Shown: positions 44,865 to 57,741 of the stretch, one piece after another | Layout of the letters: the number at the start of each line of letters is the position of its first letter | Position numbering within the stretch: the first letter of the stretch is position 1 | Assembly: GCA_021396245.1 (NCBI GenBank) | Contig: WNYE01000016.1 | Location: 407,162 to 471,161, forward strand | Length of the DNA stretch: 64,000 bases | Direction: 5' to 3' | From: Sporothrix humicola | Taxonomy: Eukaryota > Ascomycota > Sordariomycetes > Ophiostomatales > Ophiostomataceae | Program-made: the position numbers and the translations under genes | The notes under the pieces: model-generated | What the model saw: the letters and a program-made list of their open reading frames with translations, nothing else | Database searches by the model: none | Told to the model about the DNA's origin: nothing

Positions 44865-47800
44865 CGACGACGTCGAATGGCTCGCAATGCTGACCGGCCG
44901 CTTGATCGACTGCGCGCTGTTGTTGCTGTGGTTGTTGTGGCTGCGTAGGCGCGACAGGAAACCGCCGCCGCCACCACTTCCACTCGCTCTCTCCTGACTG
45001 ACAACACTCGCTGCGTCACTCCCGCTTCCTGCCGCACCTTCTTTGAGTGAATTCGGCTCAATGTGCGACTGCGGGAAGTAGCCCCATTTGCCCTTGCTGT
45101 TCGTGCCCGCCCAGCACCAGTGCTCCGGGTGCGACCAGATAATGTTTGTGACCGTCTCGTTGCGGTCCAGCTTCAGCCACTCCGAGTTGCGGTACGCGCT
45201 CGCCCCGCCCCACTTCCAGCGCGCCGTCGCCCGCAGCGCACTCGTGCCTTGCGTCCGGATCTCGTTGCGCGGTGGCGGGTCGAGGCGGACGTGCTCGACG
45301 GGGAAGGGCCCCCGCACATTGTCGAACCACCCGACCGCCCAGTCGCCCTTGTACTTGGCCGGGAACTCGATGCCGACAATCTTGGAGCCCACAGGGAACT
45401 GGATCGGCATGGCGCCGTCAAACGGCTTGCGGAGCGCGCCGTGCGCTTTGCGGAACGTCTCAATGGCCACGGCCGTCGGCAGCTGCTGCAGTTCGCGGCG
45501 GATGCCGTCTAGCTCGGACGTTCCCGGGGGCAGCGTAAAGTGGAGGTCGTAATCGTTGCGGTAGGGTTCGGGCCGCTCCGGGCCGTCGATAACCGTGACG
45601 CCCTGCACCTCGGGCAATGGCCGCGGGTGCCGCGACAGATGCGAAAAGAGCTGACCCTGCGTAAAGAACACCGTGGCGTCGCTCTCCTCGAGCGTGTGGC
45701 CCTCCTGTAGACAAAAGATGCATGCGTACAGCGGGTCATCGACCTGCTTGGCTGGCAAATGGCACTTGGACAGAAATCGTAGCCGGAAGCCGATGCCGTG
45801 CATGCGGTAGTTGGCGCTGGGCAGGTTCTGGCGGTCCTTGTCGACCTCGGACCACTGCAGCTCGTAGAGACAGTGCGTGCACTTGGCAGCGTATGCACCG
45901 GCGCCGCTGTAGGACTGTAGGCTGTTAGTAAGGGGTCACAAACGAAAGCAAATAAAAGATACACAGGTTGGACTCACCAGCTTCTTAATCTGCCGCACGC
46001 CGGCGTTGCCGCGCTGCACCTCCTTGGCACCCTCACAGAAGCCCTTGAGCAGGTGATACGAGCTTCCGGGTCCAATGTTGCAGTCCGCCGGCCGGATCCG
46101 TGTAAGACGCTCGTCCTTGGCTGCTGCAGCTTCTTGCTGGTCGGGGCTGTCGACAGGGATCAAGCCTGGGTCGATGGGCACCTGGGGCCGGATGATCTCG
46201 AGTCCGGGCTGTTCATCGGGGTGCATCTGTGGTACGGCTACTGGGATTGGTGGCCGCAGCATGGGCTGGATCTGTTGTGGCTGCGGCAGAGGTGGTGGCT
46301 GCTGCTGCTGTTGTGGTTGAGATTGCTGAGGCTGCGGCTGTTGATGCTGTTGCTGAGGGCTGGGCACAGAGGCGAACGAGGCCGCCAGCTGAGGCTGCGC
46401 ACCGCCAGTTGGCGAGTTCGGGCTCACGGCCACGGGCAGAGCAGCTGGACCGGCGACAGGGCTGATCGGGTCCAAGGACGAGTCGCGCATCTGGTTGCTG
46501 AGGCCGTTGAGGTACGAGTCGAAGCTGAACACGGATCCGTTGGTCGAGCTGGCCGTCGAGGCTGTCGTGTTGCTGATTTGCGACTGGCGCGGCGAGACGA
46601 AGCCTGCTGGGGCGGATGTCGGGCCGGGCACTGACTGTCTTCCTTGTTGTTGCTGCTGTTGTTGTTGAGAAAAGACATAATTATGTCCTGATGACGAGCC
46701 GTATGATGACGAGGAGAACGACGCAGTTCCAGGCGGCGCTGCAAGCTGATCTGACCGCATCGGCATCGTACGTGGTGACGGGTCAGCCGAGCCCGAGCCT
46801 CGCGCCACATTTTGTTGCCACGCATCCACGCCCTCGTCGAGACGCAGAGGGAACGAAGATGTTGGTGGAGGCGGTGGCGGGATCACAAACTCAGACGAAA
46901 GGGCGTTGGCGGGCGGTGTTGCTGTCGTTGGTGAAGGCAGAGTTGGTGAGTCGGGCCGTGTCGAGATGCGCCGCCGCCGCTCGGGGATGACAATGTCGTC
47001 CTGGCCGTTTTCGTCGAGCTTGGTCCGCAGTTGCTCCTCTTCGATTGTGCCGATTGTGCGTTCGCCGACGTTCCACGGGTTACTTTCTGGCATGGCTGGC
47101 GCCGGTGCTGCTGGCGGTGGCGGCGGTGGCGGCTCGGGGATCGAGGGGAGCATGGTCGGCGTGGCAATCGAATGTCGTGACATGGGTGATGCTGTGCTGG
47201 TGTTTTGGTTTTGTGACTGGCCATTGTTCCACCCCAGATCCGGGCCGCTCTGTATGCCCATGACAGGTGCCTCATCACGCTGCTGTTGCTGTGCTTGCTG
47301 CTGTGCAAAAGACCCTGCGTCACCGGGCGCGTGCACAACCGTATCGTACCGTTGCACGCTGGGAACGCTTGTGCCCAGCCCATAGTCCAACACCTCATCC
47401 GGGTGTGGGCTCCGTGCGCCGGCCACGCTGCTCGAGTAGCTCGTCGAACTCCGGCCGCCCAGACTGTTGACACGCGAGATGCCTGTATTCGTAAAAAAGG
47501 GAGAGGATTGGGGAATTTGGGGTGTTGTTTGTGGGGGCGTGGCCGACGCCGGCGCCTCGAGCTTCATGCGCCGCAGGATCGGGGTGATGCGCAGCGTCGT
47601 CTGCTGGGCCGTCTTGCCGAGCTCCTTGAACTTGTCGGCGTCAAAGCTGTCGGGCTCGGTGTAGTCGTCAAACACGTAGACGAGGTTGTTGAGCGCGTCG
47701 ATATGTTCAGCGATGCCGTCTGCACGTGCGGTTAGTAAACAAACAATGCTGTCGAGAGTGGGGTGGCGGCTTACCATGATCTTTGAGAGCGGTGACAAAG

Positions 47801-48000
47801 TTCTCGCCGTACAAGGAGAGATGCCGCTTTGCAATCGGCTCAATGGCCTTGCGGGCCCGCTCGCCCTCCTTGAGGAGCGCCTGCGCGGCCTTGACCATTT
47901 CTGCATTGTCGACATCCTGGGCGGCGTCCAGGGCGGCCTGGGCCTTTTCGACAATCTCGGCAAAGGGGCCGAGCAGGAGAAAGTCAATCTCCTCGTCCAT
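44856..48000 (-). CDS. Large SH3-domain scaffold protein
   Basis: A Pezizomycotina-type SH3 protein of unknown exact role, 1,008 aa in three exons: 48000-47775, 47719-45978 and 45914-44856, with introns of 55 and 63 nt. The N-terminal 115 residues are helical (MDEEIDFLLLGPFAEIVEKAQAAL...). Then comes a long disordered, Pro/Gln/Ser-rich part with polyproline runs and polyQ (up to about residue 630), suited to binding SH3 or EVH1 partners. A Cys/His-containing block follows (KCTHCLYEL, CHLPAKQVDD, ACIFCLQEG), which may bind zinc. The C-terminal SH3-like part includes GDWAVGWFDNVRGPFPVEHVRL and EWLKLDRNETVTNI...GKWGYFPQSHIEP. The tail is Gly/Ser-rich. A role in cortical or endocytic scaffolding is inference. 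Confidence 0.85.
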
Positions 48001-51000
48001 GGTGGCGGTGGTGACGAAAAGAGGAGTGAGAGACGGAGAAGGAGGTGAAGACGGTGAGGAGATAAGAGACGGGATGAGAGGGGATGGAGAAGAATGACAG
48101 TTCACTCAAGTAAATATTGTCTGTCAACGGGGATAGGGCAGAGAGAGGGGCGCTCGGGAGATTAGTCGACAAACTGGCAACAGTTTCCACAAGTTAAAGT
48201 TTGCGCTTGCGCTTGCGTCTTTTTGCTGTCCCTTTTTTTTTTTGGAGATCCTGGATTGGGATCCTGCTGATTGTCGGGGAGTGTCGTGTGCCCTCCTTCC
48301 TTCTGTCCTCTTTCGAGGTACCTCTGGCTTGTGCGTTGTCGGCCGCGACTGCTATCCAGCGTTGCAAGCGAGCCGCGCCCCTGGGGAGGAAGCTGCGTTG
48401 GGGTCTTTTTGGTCGTTCGAGGTTGCGTCGGTACCTGTTACCTTATGCTGACGTCGTTCAGAAGGAAAGCAGAAGGGGTCAAAAAAGAGAAGGCAGGTGC
48501 GGCCGAGGTCTCTGTCCTCGTCACGGTACTGGTGCCAGTTATCTGGGGGTGCACCTTCCATGCGCCTTCTAGAAGAGCGGGAAATGGAGCAGATGGAGTT
48601 AAATGGAGCAAGTGCAGCAAGAAATCAGAGACAAGGAAGGTGCCGGGTGGGTAAGATTGGGTAAGTTTCTCGTTGGGTCGTAGGGTTGGGTCGGTCAAAG
48701 ATCGTTGGCGAGGAAAGAAAGAGGAAAAGTCGCCTGGCCGAAACAGGCAGGCGCGAGCCAGATATGTTTTTTTGTTTTTAATAACCTTGTGAAAGAGCTG
48801 AAAAAAAAAAAAAAAGACTCGAACTTCGCTTTGTTGTGACAGTATTGCGTCTTGCGTGTGCACCGAGCGTTGCGCTAGGCGGACGGGAGATCAGCCCAAC
48901 AAGAGGAGGGGGAGAGTGAGTGAAGGAAAAGAAAAGGGGCAGAGGTGTGAAAAATGCAAGGCGATTGCGCGTGAAAGTTGTGAACTGAAAAGGAAAGAGC
49001 AAATGTCGTAGCAGGAAGGAGCACAATCAAGAGCGGCAGGGGCGTCCGATAGGAGAATAAGGAAAGAGGAAGAAGTCGAGAGGTGATGGAGAGATGGAGA
49101 CAAGAAAGAAAATGGAAAGAGGACGTAGGCAAGTACTCCGTACTTTACACGCTTGATACTATACTCGAGGCAGGAACGACAGGGCAGGGGGTTGATGAGG
49201 AAAGAGGAGGGGTGGGTTCAGAAGGAATGATGCAGAGTTGTCCTTGTCCAAAACGAAAAGGAAGGCACGACTTTCAAGGAGAGAGAAAGACAGAAAAAAG
49301 GAAAGAGGTCTCAGGAGGTGAAGAAAAGAAGAAAGAGAAGGAAAGAACGAAGGGAACATGCACGAGGAAATAGTCTGCCTGCCTGCCTCTTCTCTCTCCG
49401 TCTTCTTGTCTCTTTTTTCTTGGCTACGTTTATGCCCAGCTTCTTCAGCTTTTACGCTTTACTCTTGACAGACTATGACTGACACCGATATTGCGATTCG
49501 CGCAGACTCCCCAACTTTATTCAGTGTCGGCGTGTCCCGTCAACACTCAATGGTAAGTAAATACGCAATGGTAGCCTGGTCGGTGAGTTCGTTTTGGACA
49601 CCAGAAACAGTGCCCAGTTGCGGCTCAAAACAGGCCTCAAAAAGACAGGGAGAAGGGACAAGACAAAAGGAAAACGAACGGGAAGAACACGAGCTCTCAA
49701 GAGCACAACAAGAGGGTATGCGAGGCATGCCAGTAGTTCGATTCGATCCAGCTCCAACTCCTTGTCTCCAAAGGGGAAAGGTGGCTGGCATGCGCCTCGT
49801 TTCCGCACTCGTCTTGCGTCTTGCGTCTGCGCCTGTCTGTCTCCTGTCTTGCCCTTACTCCTGAGCTCCTGTCCCTGTCCCGTTCGTTCGTCTTGCCTCC
49901 GCAGTCAACAGCTCACAGCCCTGCCCCATGTCCACCCCCCTCTACGATGCATTTTATGGAGCACGCAAAGATACTAACAAGACATTGGCGTCAAGAGGCG
50001 TTCCACAACGAACTGGGCAAACTCGCTTGTTATCAGGAAGCCCCTCTTTTACTTGCACTGAAATGCTCCGCTTAAAGCTTCTAGTTAAGATGCGTATCTA
50101 CAACTAGAAGCAAACCGTCAACCCTGATGTTGCCCACCAAAAATCCTTTGAGCGGCGAGTGCGGCCGGGAACAAGCACTGTTCAGAGGGCAAGTTGGACA
50201 AGAGGCGCAGAACTCTGAGAAATCGCAGCGAAAGAGGTGAAGGATTCCTATCGCCCTGGGTTGTCGCTGCAGGCTGCGAAGCACGGGCAAAAGTGGAGAG
50301 GCGTAGGCCTGGGAGGGAAGTCGACAACTTGACAGAAGACAGAAGCACACAGGAAGTCGACATACAGGGTCCTCAGAACGAAAACGGCAAGGCGTCCCCT
50401 GGTCAGGCGTTTTGTGGCGAAAGGAGGAGGCACCAGAACGAAGGACGATGCAAGCCTGCAAACCTGCAGGCCAAGCAGCCCGCGCCAGAAGCTACGGAAA
50501 AGATGAGCGAGATGTGCAAGGTGGAAAAATATGCCAGACGCCAGAAAGCCAAAAGCGCCAGAATCGACAGCAAGCGAATGCCTCTGAGAGAAAAATGACA
50601 GATTCAAACTTCAGACGAGGGCTTCAAAGCAAGAGTCAAAATCCAAACTCTGGCCAGGGTAGGCAGAAACGAGAAACGAAGACGAAGTGACGGAAGCCGG
50701 CGCACCTGCAGCGTTGTACCAAATATCAGGTCCTCATGTGCGAGGCTGTGCCTCGAGGGAAGAAGAATGCCAAGTCAAGTGCAGGCAATAAGAAAGGCAG
50801 CAAGACGGAAGACGGCAGATACAAGCTTGACTCGACATTATTGCACATTCTCGCCATTGAGTCGGTGCCGGTCACGGAGTGCACAATTCAGGGCGAGAAA
50901 CAATAAAAGCAAAGTTGCTGCTCAGCCTCCTTTTCCAGATGTTGACTTTTCTTTTTGGCGGGATGTTGGGTCTTTACAAGCCTTGGCCTGGGGGGAGCTT

Positions 51001-52206
51001 GTTCTGGCTTGTCTTGCTTGTCCCGCTTGTTCGACGGCTAGCTTACAGCGGCGACTGGACACGCCCGCGCGGCCGCATCGCCCATTGGCTCCCAGCGGCA
51101 GGCAATTCGAAAGCGCAAACAGCATGAGCAGACGGTCGCAACTTGGCGCCCGCACTCGCCCACTCTTTTTTGCTTTTGTCTCTCTCGTCTCCCACTAACT
51201 GACAGTGGGCACTTCCCAAGGCTGAAAAGAGAGTGCACGTTTTCTGTGTCAAGACGTTCAGTACAGACCGCCACGACGGCAGGCCATCTGACCTTGACCA
51301 GGCTGTGTCCTTTTCCTGCCGGGACTTTTACTGCGACGATCCGGGAACTTGTGGTGCTGTCAGACGGCAAGTCAGACGGCAAGGGATGAAGGATGGAAGA
51401 AGAGGGGACCTTTTACTTTTCCACTCTCCCACCCTTCGGTCGCAGATTTAGGACGAGTGACGTATCTCTGTCGACACGAGGACGACGGACTGGACAAAGG
51501 CAAGAGAAGCTGCCCAGAGAAAAGTAAGGGCAATATTGGTCTCAGGTTCCTTACAGCGAGACGCATGGCACACTATGTGAACAGATAGGGCCAAAAGACA
51601 AAAAAAAACGCCTTGTCGACTGTGCCGAAGTCTTGGGACACATGCAAGCTATTGGTGGCCGAAATATCCTTTCCAGACGGATATGACTGGGCCATGCAGG
51701 CAGTCCACGACCAAACAGACAGGAAAGCTATCACACGAGCTGTGAGCTGTCGACTGTCAGAGCTATCCTGGCCCCTGCTTTCTTGTATGTCAAAAACCGA
51801 CGACATATCGAGTTACCGATCGCTTACATCCATTTAACCCCATACCTACCGTTCATCAGAGCTACCCCTTGCAAATGCATGCATCGGGTTAAGAGCCGAC
51901 CACTCGGCTGTGATCCCTGGGAGCACATGTGCGGACGGAGCAACGGCACACGACAAAAGAAGAAAACATAGATCAAATAAAGATGCATGGCATTTGATAA
52001 TGTCTAACAGAACAGGTACAAGTACATGCTTGCAAAAAGTGCAGTCCCCGAGCCTCGTTTCCACTTGTATCCAAAAGAGGCCATTAACCAGACCCGACCA
52101 AGACCAAAACGAAATATCCAAAAGATCCAAAGAAACCCTCGTGCCCAGAAGAAATAAAAGAAAAAGGAAAATAAGAAAATAAGAAAAGAGCACCCGCCAA
52201 CCCCAT
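48001..52206. other. Long intergenic region (about 4.2 kb)
   Basis: Between the SH3 gene start and the anoctamin 3' end. There is a purine-rich stretch at 48990-49370 and an A/T run near 48800, but no family match to any ORF. ORFs such as 50194-50598 and 49475-49864 have neutral third-position composition and no recognisable motif. I see nothing else in it. Confidence 0.5.
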
Positions 52207-52401
52207 CTACGTCATCTTGAGCTCACTCCGAATACAGCTCTTCAAAGCTCCCCAGCTCACCCGCTCGCCCGCACTCAAAGACGCACCTGCACCCGAACAC
52301 ACCCAGGCACGTCTGCCCTTCTCCCTCACCGACTGCAGCGCCAGACCGAGCAGCCCAGGCACGATGTTGACAAACGCCTTGACAAAGGGAAGGAGGACCT
52401 T
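52207..52401 (-). other. In-frame 64-codon extension behind the anoctamin UAG
   Basis: Directly after the anoctamin TAG (52404-52402) the same frame stays open for 64 codons to a second TAG at 52209-52207. Its first 30 codons are GC-biased at third positions and encode an amphipathic, partly basic stretch (KVLLPFVKAFVNIVPG, then SVREKGRRAW). Ist2-type anoctamins carry a basic amphipathic C-terminal tail for plasma-membrane contact, so this could be a genuine tail lost to, or regulated by, the UAG. Confidence 0.35.
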
Positions 52402-54899
52402 CTACAGCTCCTTGACCACTTTGGGGGCGTGAGCCGGTGCAGCCGCCGACGCCGTCGCCTTCTCGCTGTTGTTGCGGGAATGACCTTGCCCGTTGTTGCT
52501 GTTGTTGCTGTTCGCCTCGGCAAACTCGGCAATCAGGGTGCGGCCGACCTGGACCGACTCGGCGGGCCCGCGCTGGCGCAGCCAAAACACGTTCTCGGGG
52601 GTGTCCTGGCCGCGCGCAGAGATCTCGCGGGCCTCGGCCTCGACGGAGGCGCGGGTCAGTTTTTCGCTGGCGGCGTCGGCAAAGGCGGTGTTGTCGGCGG
52701 CGACGCCCGGACTGCCACCGGGACTGAGGGCCTTTTCGGCTTCGGCCTCGCCGAGCGACTCGGCCAGGACGAGCTTGCGGAGGGCAAAGCGCTCGGCGCG
52801 CTCCTTTTGCAAGCCGGGGCTCTCGAGCTTGTCCACCACGTAATGGACGACGCCGCGGAGGGTGTGGTAGACTTGTTCCGAGAAGATGATGCTGAGGAGC
52901 AGGGCCCAGGCCTTGGTGTCCCAGGGCGAGTAGTCGGGCCCAAAGGTGGTGCTGTTGAAGAGGTAGACAATGGCGGCACTCGTGATGCTGCCGAGCCACG
53001 ACAGGAAGCCGAGCGAGGTCAGCCAGGGCCCGATGGAGTCGCCCCTCCAGGGGATGGGCCGCTGGCTGCTGACGGCGATTTTCATGGCGTCGGAGCGGGC
53101 CTCGATCCAGTTGTTGACGAGGAAGGAGCAGGCGGTCAGGGGCCAGATGACGGAGAACAGGGACAGGTAGCCGAACTGGACAATCATTTCGCGGTAGTCA
53201 ATGGTGACGTCGTACACGTCCAAAGTGGCCTCGTTGCGGACGCGCTCAAGGAATGCAGCCTCTTCGGGAATGTCCTTGGGGACGTGGTCCTGGCCGCGTT
53301 TGGAAAAGTCCTCGGAGACATCCTTGACGGCCCGGAAGACGCGGCGCTTGATGTAGGGCACGAGGAACTCGGTCAAAAAGTTGACAATCTGGGCGGTGAC
53401 CGTCAAGGAAATGACCTGCTGGGTGAGGCGGTGCGGGTTGACCTGGAAGGCGGCCTTGCGGGCGGCGTGGTCGGTCTTGTGGCCGCCGGTGAGGCGCTGT
53501 GTCGTGATTTGGAAAATGTCAAAGTAGGGGATCAGGACCTTGCCAAAGGGCACGTAGACAAACGCCGTCAGGAACACGGGTAGGTACGCGGTGATAAAGT
53601 TGATGACAAAAATCTTTTGCACGAACGCGGCCTGGTGGTCGTCCTGGGTCTCGTAGTTTTCGAGGTTGGTGAGCTGCTCGGCAAAGTTGGTCAGGACGCC
53701 CGTGAGCAGCGGGATGAAGACGGTCAGCAGGATGGTGGGCAAGAAAGTAAGATACTGCTTGAAGGGGCCGCCGTAAATCTCCGTCATGAAGATCTCGATG
53801 GAAAAACACAGGATAATCAGGCTGCCCAGGACGGCCACACACGCTAGCGCAAAGGGCACCTGCAGCAGCTGGTACGACAGCCGGCGGAAGGGCGAGTAGA
53901 TCTTGACGGTCTCGCCCGTCACGGGGTCCTTGCCCTCGCGCTCGAAGCGGAACTGCGCGCGCGGCATCTGGATCTGCGAGACGCCGTGGACGCCCCACTG
54001 CACAGCGAGATCGACCTCGCGCTTCTTCCAGTACTCGAAGAAGACAATGGACCACAGACAGTTGACCGTGGCGTAGATCCACGAGAACTGGCCAATGGCA
54101 AGCCACGCGAAGAAGCCGAACACGGCCGGGAACAACAAAAAGGCAAAGTAGCTCTGCATAAAGGCAAAGTAAAAGGCGACACGCTCGCCAAACTTGTCGC
54201 GGATGGCGTCGAGATCGGACGCGTCCAGGGTGTACTGGGTGCTCCATTTGCGCAGCCAGGCGCGGTTGAAGGCGTGGTCGTGCAGCGGGAAGATGGAGGC
54301 GACAAACTTGTTCTGGGTGCCGCCGCTCGACGCGGCCGACTGGCGGTGACCGGGGCCGCCCTTGGCGGGCGAGTCGGACTCGCTCGCCGTGCCCTTGGGC
54401 GTGATGCCGGCGCCGCCTTCGGAGCGGGGTTTTGTGATCAGCAAATAGGCCAGCCGCAGGCGTTCCGCCTCTGACACCGGCTCGTCGGCAAAGTACGAGT
54501 CAAAGTCGACCTCGACGCCGCCCTGGTTCTTGCGGCTGGGCGGTGCCGTCGTGCGGATGCCATACAAGTAGTCCTGCAGGCGGCTGCGGTAGATCTGGGC
54601 CCGCAGCAGCTTCTCAGATGCAATCTTGCAGAACACCAGCAGCGATTCGCGGTCGCCGCCCGGGCGGACCTCGGTGGCAAAGCCGGCCTTGGCCAGGGCC
54701 TGGATGAGCTGGACAAAGGCGGCCTCGGCCTCGTCGCGCTCCTTGGCCGGGATCAAGAAGTGGACGACATATTCGACCCTGGAAGGAAGTTAGATGATAA
54801 CGATATTTGCTTCACTCGAGAGAGCACCCACTGAAAGTTGTTGTTGAGCTCTGGCTTGTCGGCGGAGCCATGGCCGTAGATGTCGGAGATGCTGGCCAT
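52402..54899 (-). CDS. Anoctamin (TMEM16/Ist2-type) membrane protein
   Basis: Fungal TMEM16 homologue: a lipid scramblase and/or ER-plasma membrane tether. It is 814 aa in two exons, 54899-54832 and 54778-52402, with a 53-nt intron (GTGGGT...CAG). The junction gives ELNNNFQ-VEYVVHFLIPAKERDEAEAA, the ferredoxin-like N-terminal domain. Family marks include the block IRDKFGERVAFYFAFMQSYFAFLLFPAVFGF at the first helices, FFEYWKKREVDLAVQWGV, TNLENYETQDDHQAAFVQKIFVINFITAYLPVFLTAFVYVPFG, and the acidic helix FGYLSLFSVIWPLTACSFLVNNWIEARSDA, where calcium ligands lie in the family. About ten membrane segments are visible. The C-terminal 130 residues are Ala/Ser/Glu-rich. The stop is UAG and coding-like sequence continues behind it. 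Confidence 0.92.
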
Positions 54900-56441
54900 G
54901 GGGGTGGTTGAAGGAGCTGCAGGCTGAGATCGGAACCGATACGAAGCTCTAGAAGTTGACGGGAGCTCCGAGAGCTTGTGCGGGGCGATTGGAGCTGTGA
55001 GGTCGTAGAGGTCCTCAAGATTGACGAAGAGAGGTGAAGAGGTCTTGAGAGCAGGAGAAACCAGGAACAACACGAGAAGAGCACGAGATCGTGACTGTGA
55101 CCGTGGCCGATTCGAGGGGTCGGTTCTAGGGAAGACAAAGGAAGCTGTAGGAAGGCGGCACGGGGAGATCTAGGGCGGGAGAAGAGCTCTACGGTAGGAA
55201 AACGAGATTGCCGCTGCCGCGATTGTCGCGATCAGGATGGTGAGAAGAAGACAGGATGTAAGAAAAGGGGACAAAAAAAAGGAGGAGAAAAAAGAGTCCT
55301 CGGAGAAGAGCCGCAGAGGAAAGAACGATATGCAGCCAAGTGTAGGAAGGTGTTTGGCGTTTGGAAGGAAGGTGGTGGGCCTTGGCGCCAAAAAGGCAGG
55401 ACGTCACCGAAGCTGCCCTGCCCTGCTGCCCTGTTGAGCTGATCTGCTGCTCCTACGTAAGACACGCTGTGGTGACCCCTCCTGTCCGCCAAACCCGCCA
55501 ATCAGCCCTTTCAATGGCGCGGCCAACACCGCCAACTCCCAGCTCCAAGTCGTTCTTTGTGCCGCTAATGTCGTAAAAGTCGATGGGCGGGTCCTGGCTC
55601 GATCCTTTTCTTTTGTCTTTTTTTCTTTTTTCAGCTTCAAACGTCAGGGATGCGTATTCGTTTTGTTGGTACTTATTCTTGTCATTTTAGCGAAGCTGGG
55701 AAGACAGCACTAAAGGATAGTAAGAGATAACAATGAAAGAATGCAGATTAGAAGAGCACAGTCAGATACGGCCATAAGCTCTTTACTGACGTCCATGTTC
55801 AACCACGTTCACATGAGATCACTCGACCACTCGATCTCTTTTACTTCTGCGCTGCCTTGTGCTCTTGGCCCGTGCGCCTTTCAAGGCGGGAAAAAAGCTT
55901 GGCATTTTGTGTGTCGTCAGTGGCTCCCTGGTTCGCCTGGTTCTGGTTTAAGCTGGCCTGGTTTTGGATGTTAGGGCGCTCACACGCTGAATCTTCAGTG
56001 GGTGCCAGTGATGCAACAGCGGAAGACGGAACAGCGCCCAGTGGACGATCCGGCCGCATTGGCGGGGTTTGCACCTTCCTTTTTGTCTGCTCGAGCCAAC
56101 ACCATGTCACGGCCAAAACGGAGCCATGCAGAGATGGAAGTAAAGATGGAAGTATGGAAAGAGCTTCGGAATAACACATAACGTGAAGGAACACTGGCCA
56201 ATTGAATGAATTGAAAAGCCACACTCAGCGACTCGACCCTGTTGGCCCACTAGTCGAGTCCCATGCACCCAAGCCGACTCCAAGCCAACTCCCGAGCGCT
56301 TGTACCCCACTATCCTCTAGCTTTAAAGGCATGACGTCCTGTCGTTCCTGAGAGTGTCCTGGACGGTGACAGCTGTCAACCAACGACACTGAAGTCAACA
56401 ACACCAACACAACTACATAACAACAGAGCACGACAACACAC
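54900..56441. other. Divergent intergenic region, anoctamin / metallophosphoesterase
   Basis: About 1.5 kb of leaders and spacer. No motif, RNA gene or repeat is supported. ORFs at 55361-55576 and 55841-56224 have no coding character. Confidence 0.5.
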
Positions 56442-57526
56442 ATGTCCCTGCTGCACCAGCTCGGTCTGCGGCAGAACCGGCCGTGGGAGCCGCCGACGCT
56501 GCTGGACCGGGTGCTGGAGTCGCCGATCCGGACGGTGGCCTACTACCTGTACAAATGGATCGTCGGCGTTCGGGGATGGGCGACCCGGCGGCACTACCTC
56601 AACTGCCTCGAAGAAAACAAAAAGCCTAGGGTGCGCGTCGTGTGCATCTCGGACACGCACGACCAGATCGTGGAGGATGTGCCCGACGGCGATTTACTGA
56701 TCCACGCCGGCGACCTGACAAACGAGGGAAGCCCAGCCGATCTCCAGAAACAGGTGGACTGGCTGGCTTCGCTCCCCCACCCGCACAAGGTCGTCGTCTG
56801 CGGCAACCACGACAGCTGGTTCGACCCGGCGGCGCGGGTGGCCAAGGGCATGGCGGTTGATGAAGAAGGCCCCACGTTTGCCGACAACATGTACTATCTG
56901 CAGAGGGAAGAGAAGACAATCACTTTCGACAACGGGCGCTCCTTGAAGATCTTTGGGGCCGCCGACATTCCTCGCTGCGGACCCGACTCGTTCAGCTACC
57001 AGTACGACCGCAGTGCGCCGACGTGGAAGGGTGTCGTGCCGTCAGACGTCGACGTTCTCGTGACGCATCCTCCTCCGGTAAGTTCCTGACCCTCCTACCA
57101 TCTTGCTGCTACGCATACTGATGACGACAGCGCCACCACCTCGACCTCGGCCTCGGCTGCTCCGGCCTCCTCGCCGAAGTCTGGCGCGTCCGCCCGCTGC
57201 TGCACGTCTTTGGCCACGTCCACTGGGGCGCCGGCCGCCGCGTTGTCTTTTGGGACGAGACGCAGCGGGCGTACGAAGTCTTGTCGGAGAGTGGCAAGGA
57301 GTTGGGACAAACATTTACAGAAGAGAGTCTTGGCAACCGCCTCAGCTACCTCGGTCGGCTGGTGGCCGCCGCCACAATGGCCACCCTCCTCCTCCCCGTC
57401 TGGCTGTTTGCGCCCGACATTCTGGCGGCCGAGGGCCGGGGGACGAGCTCGGTGCTGGTGAATGCAGGGCAAATGTACGGGAACACGGGGCGCATGGGGA
57501 ACAGCGTGCAGGTGGTGGACCTGTGA
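56442..57526 (+). CDS. Calcineurin-like metallophosphoesterase (MPPED/UPF0046 type)
   Basis: Two-metal phosphoesterase of the class that includes animal MPPED1/2. It is 343 aa in two exons, 56442-57077 and 57131-57526, with a 53-nt intron (GTAAGT, CTGA, CAG). The full metal-binding set is present in order: CISDTHD (DxH), GDLTNEG (GDxxxxG), CGNHDSW (GNHD), VLVTHPPP and FGHVHWG (GHxH). The last 90 residues follow the core and include a hydrophobic segment (LVAAATMATLLLPVWLFAPDIL) that may anchor it to a membrane. The N-terminal 65 residues also contain a weak hydrophobic stretch. The physiological substrate is unknown. It is convergent with PEX12 at a distance of 215 bases. Confidence 0.9.
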
Positions 57527-57741
57527 CGGCGAGCGAGCGAAGCGAGTGAGTCTACGAGCGCAGCGAGGACGCGAGGACCAAAGCGAGCAAAGCGAGGACA
57601 GAAAGAAAAGAATTCTATAGTACACTATGGCTGTGGACAAAGGAAAAGGAAATAAACAAATGATACCCAACGCCAGATGATGCGATGCAGATGATATGTA
57701 CAACCCACGTGTTCAAAAAAAATTATTATCGTCACCCCCGC

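Noticed and set aside
52429..53583. 384-codon plus-strand ORF antisense to the anoctamin
   Set aside because: Composition mirrors the anoctamin frame; no domain is visible.
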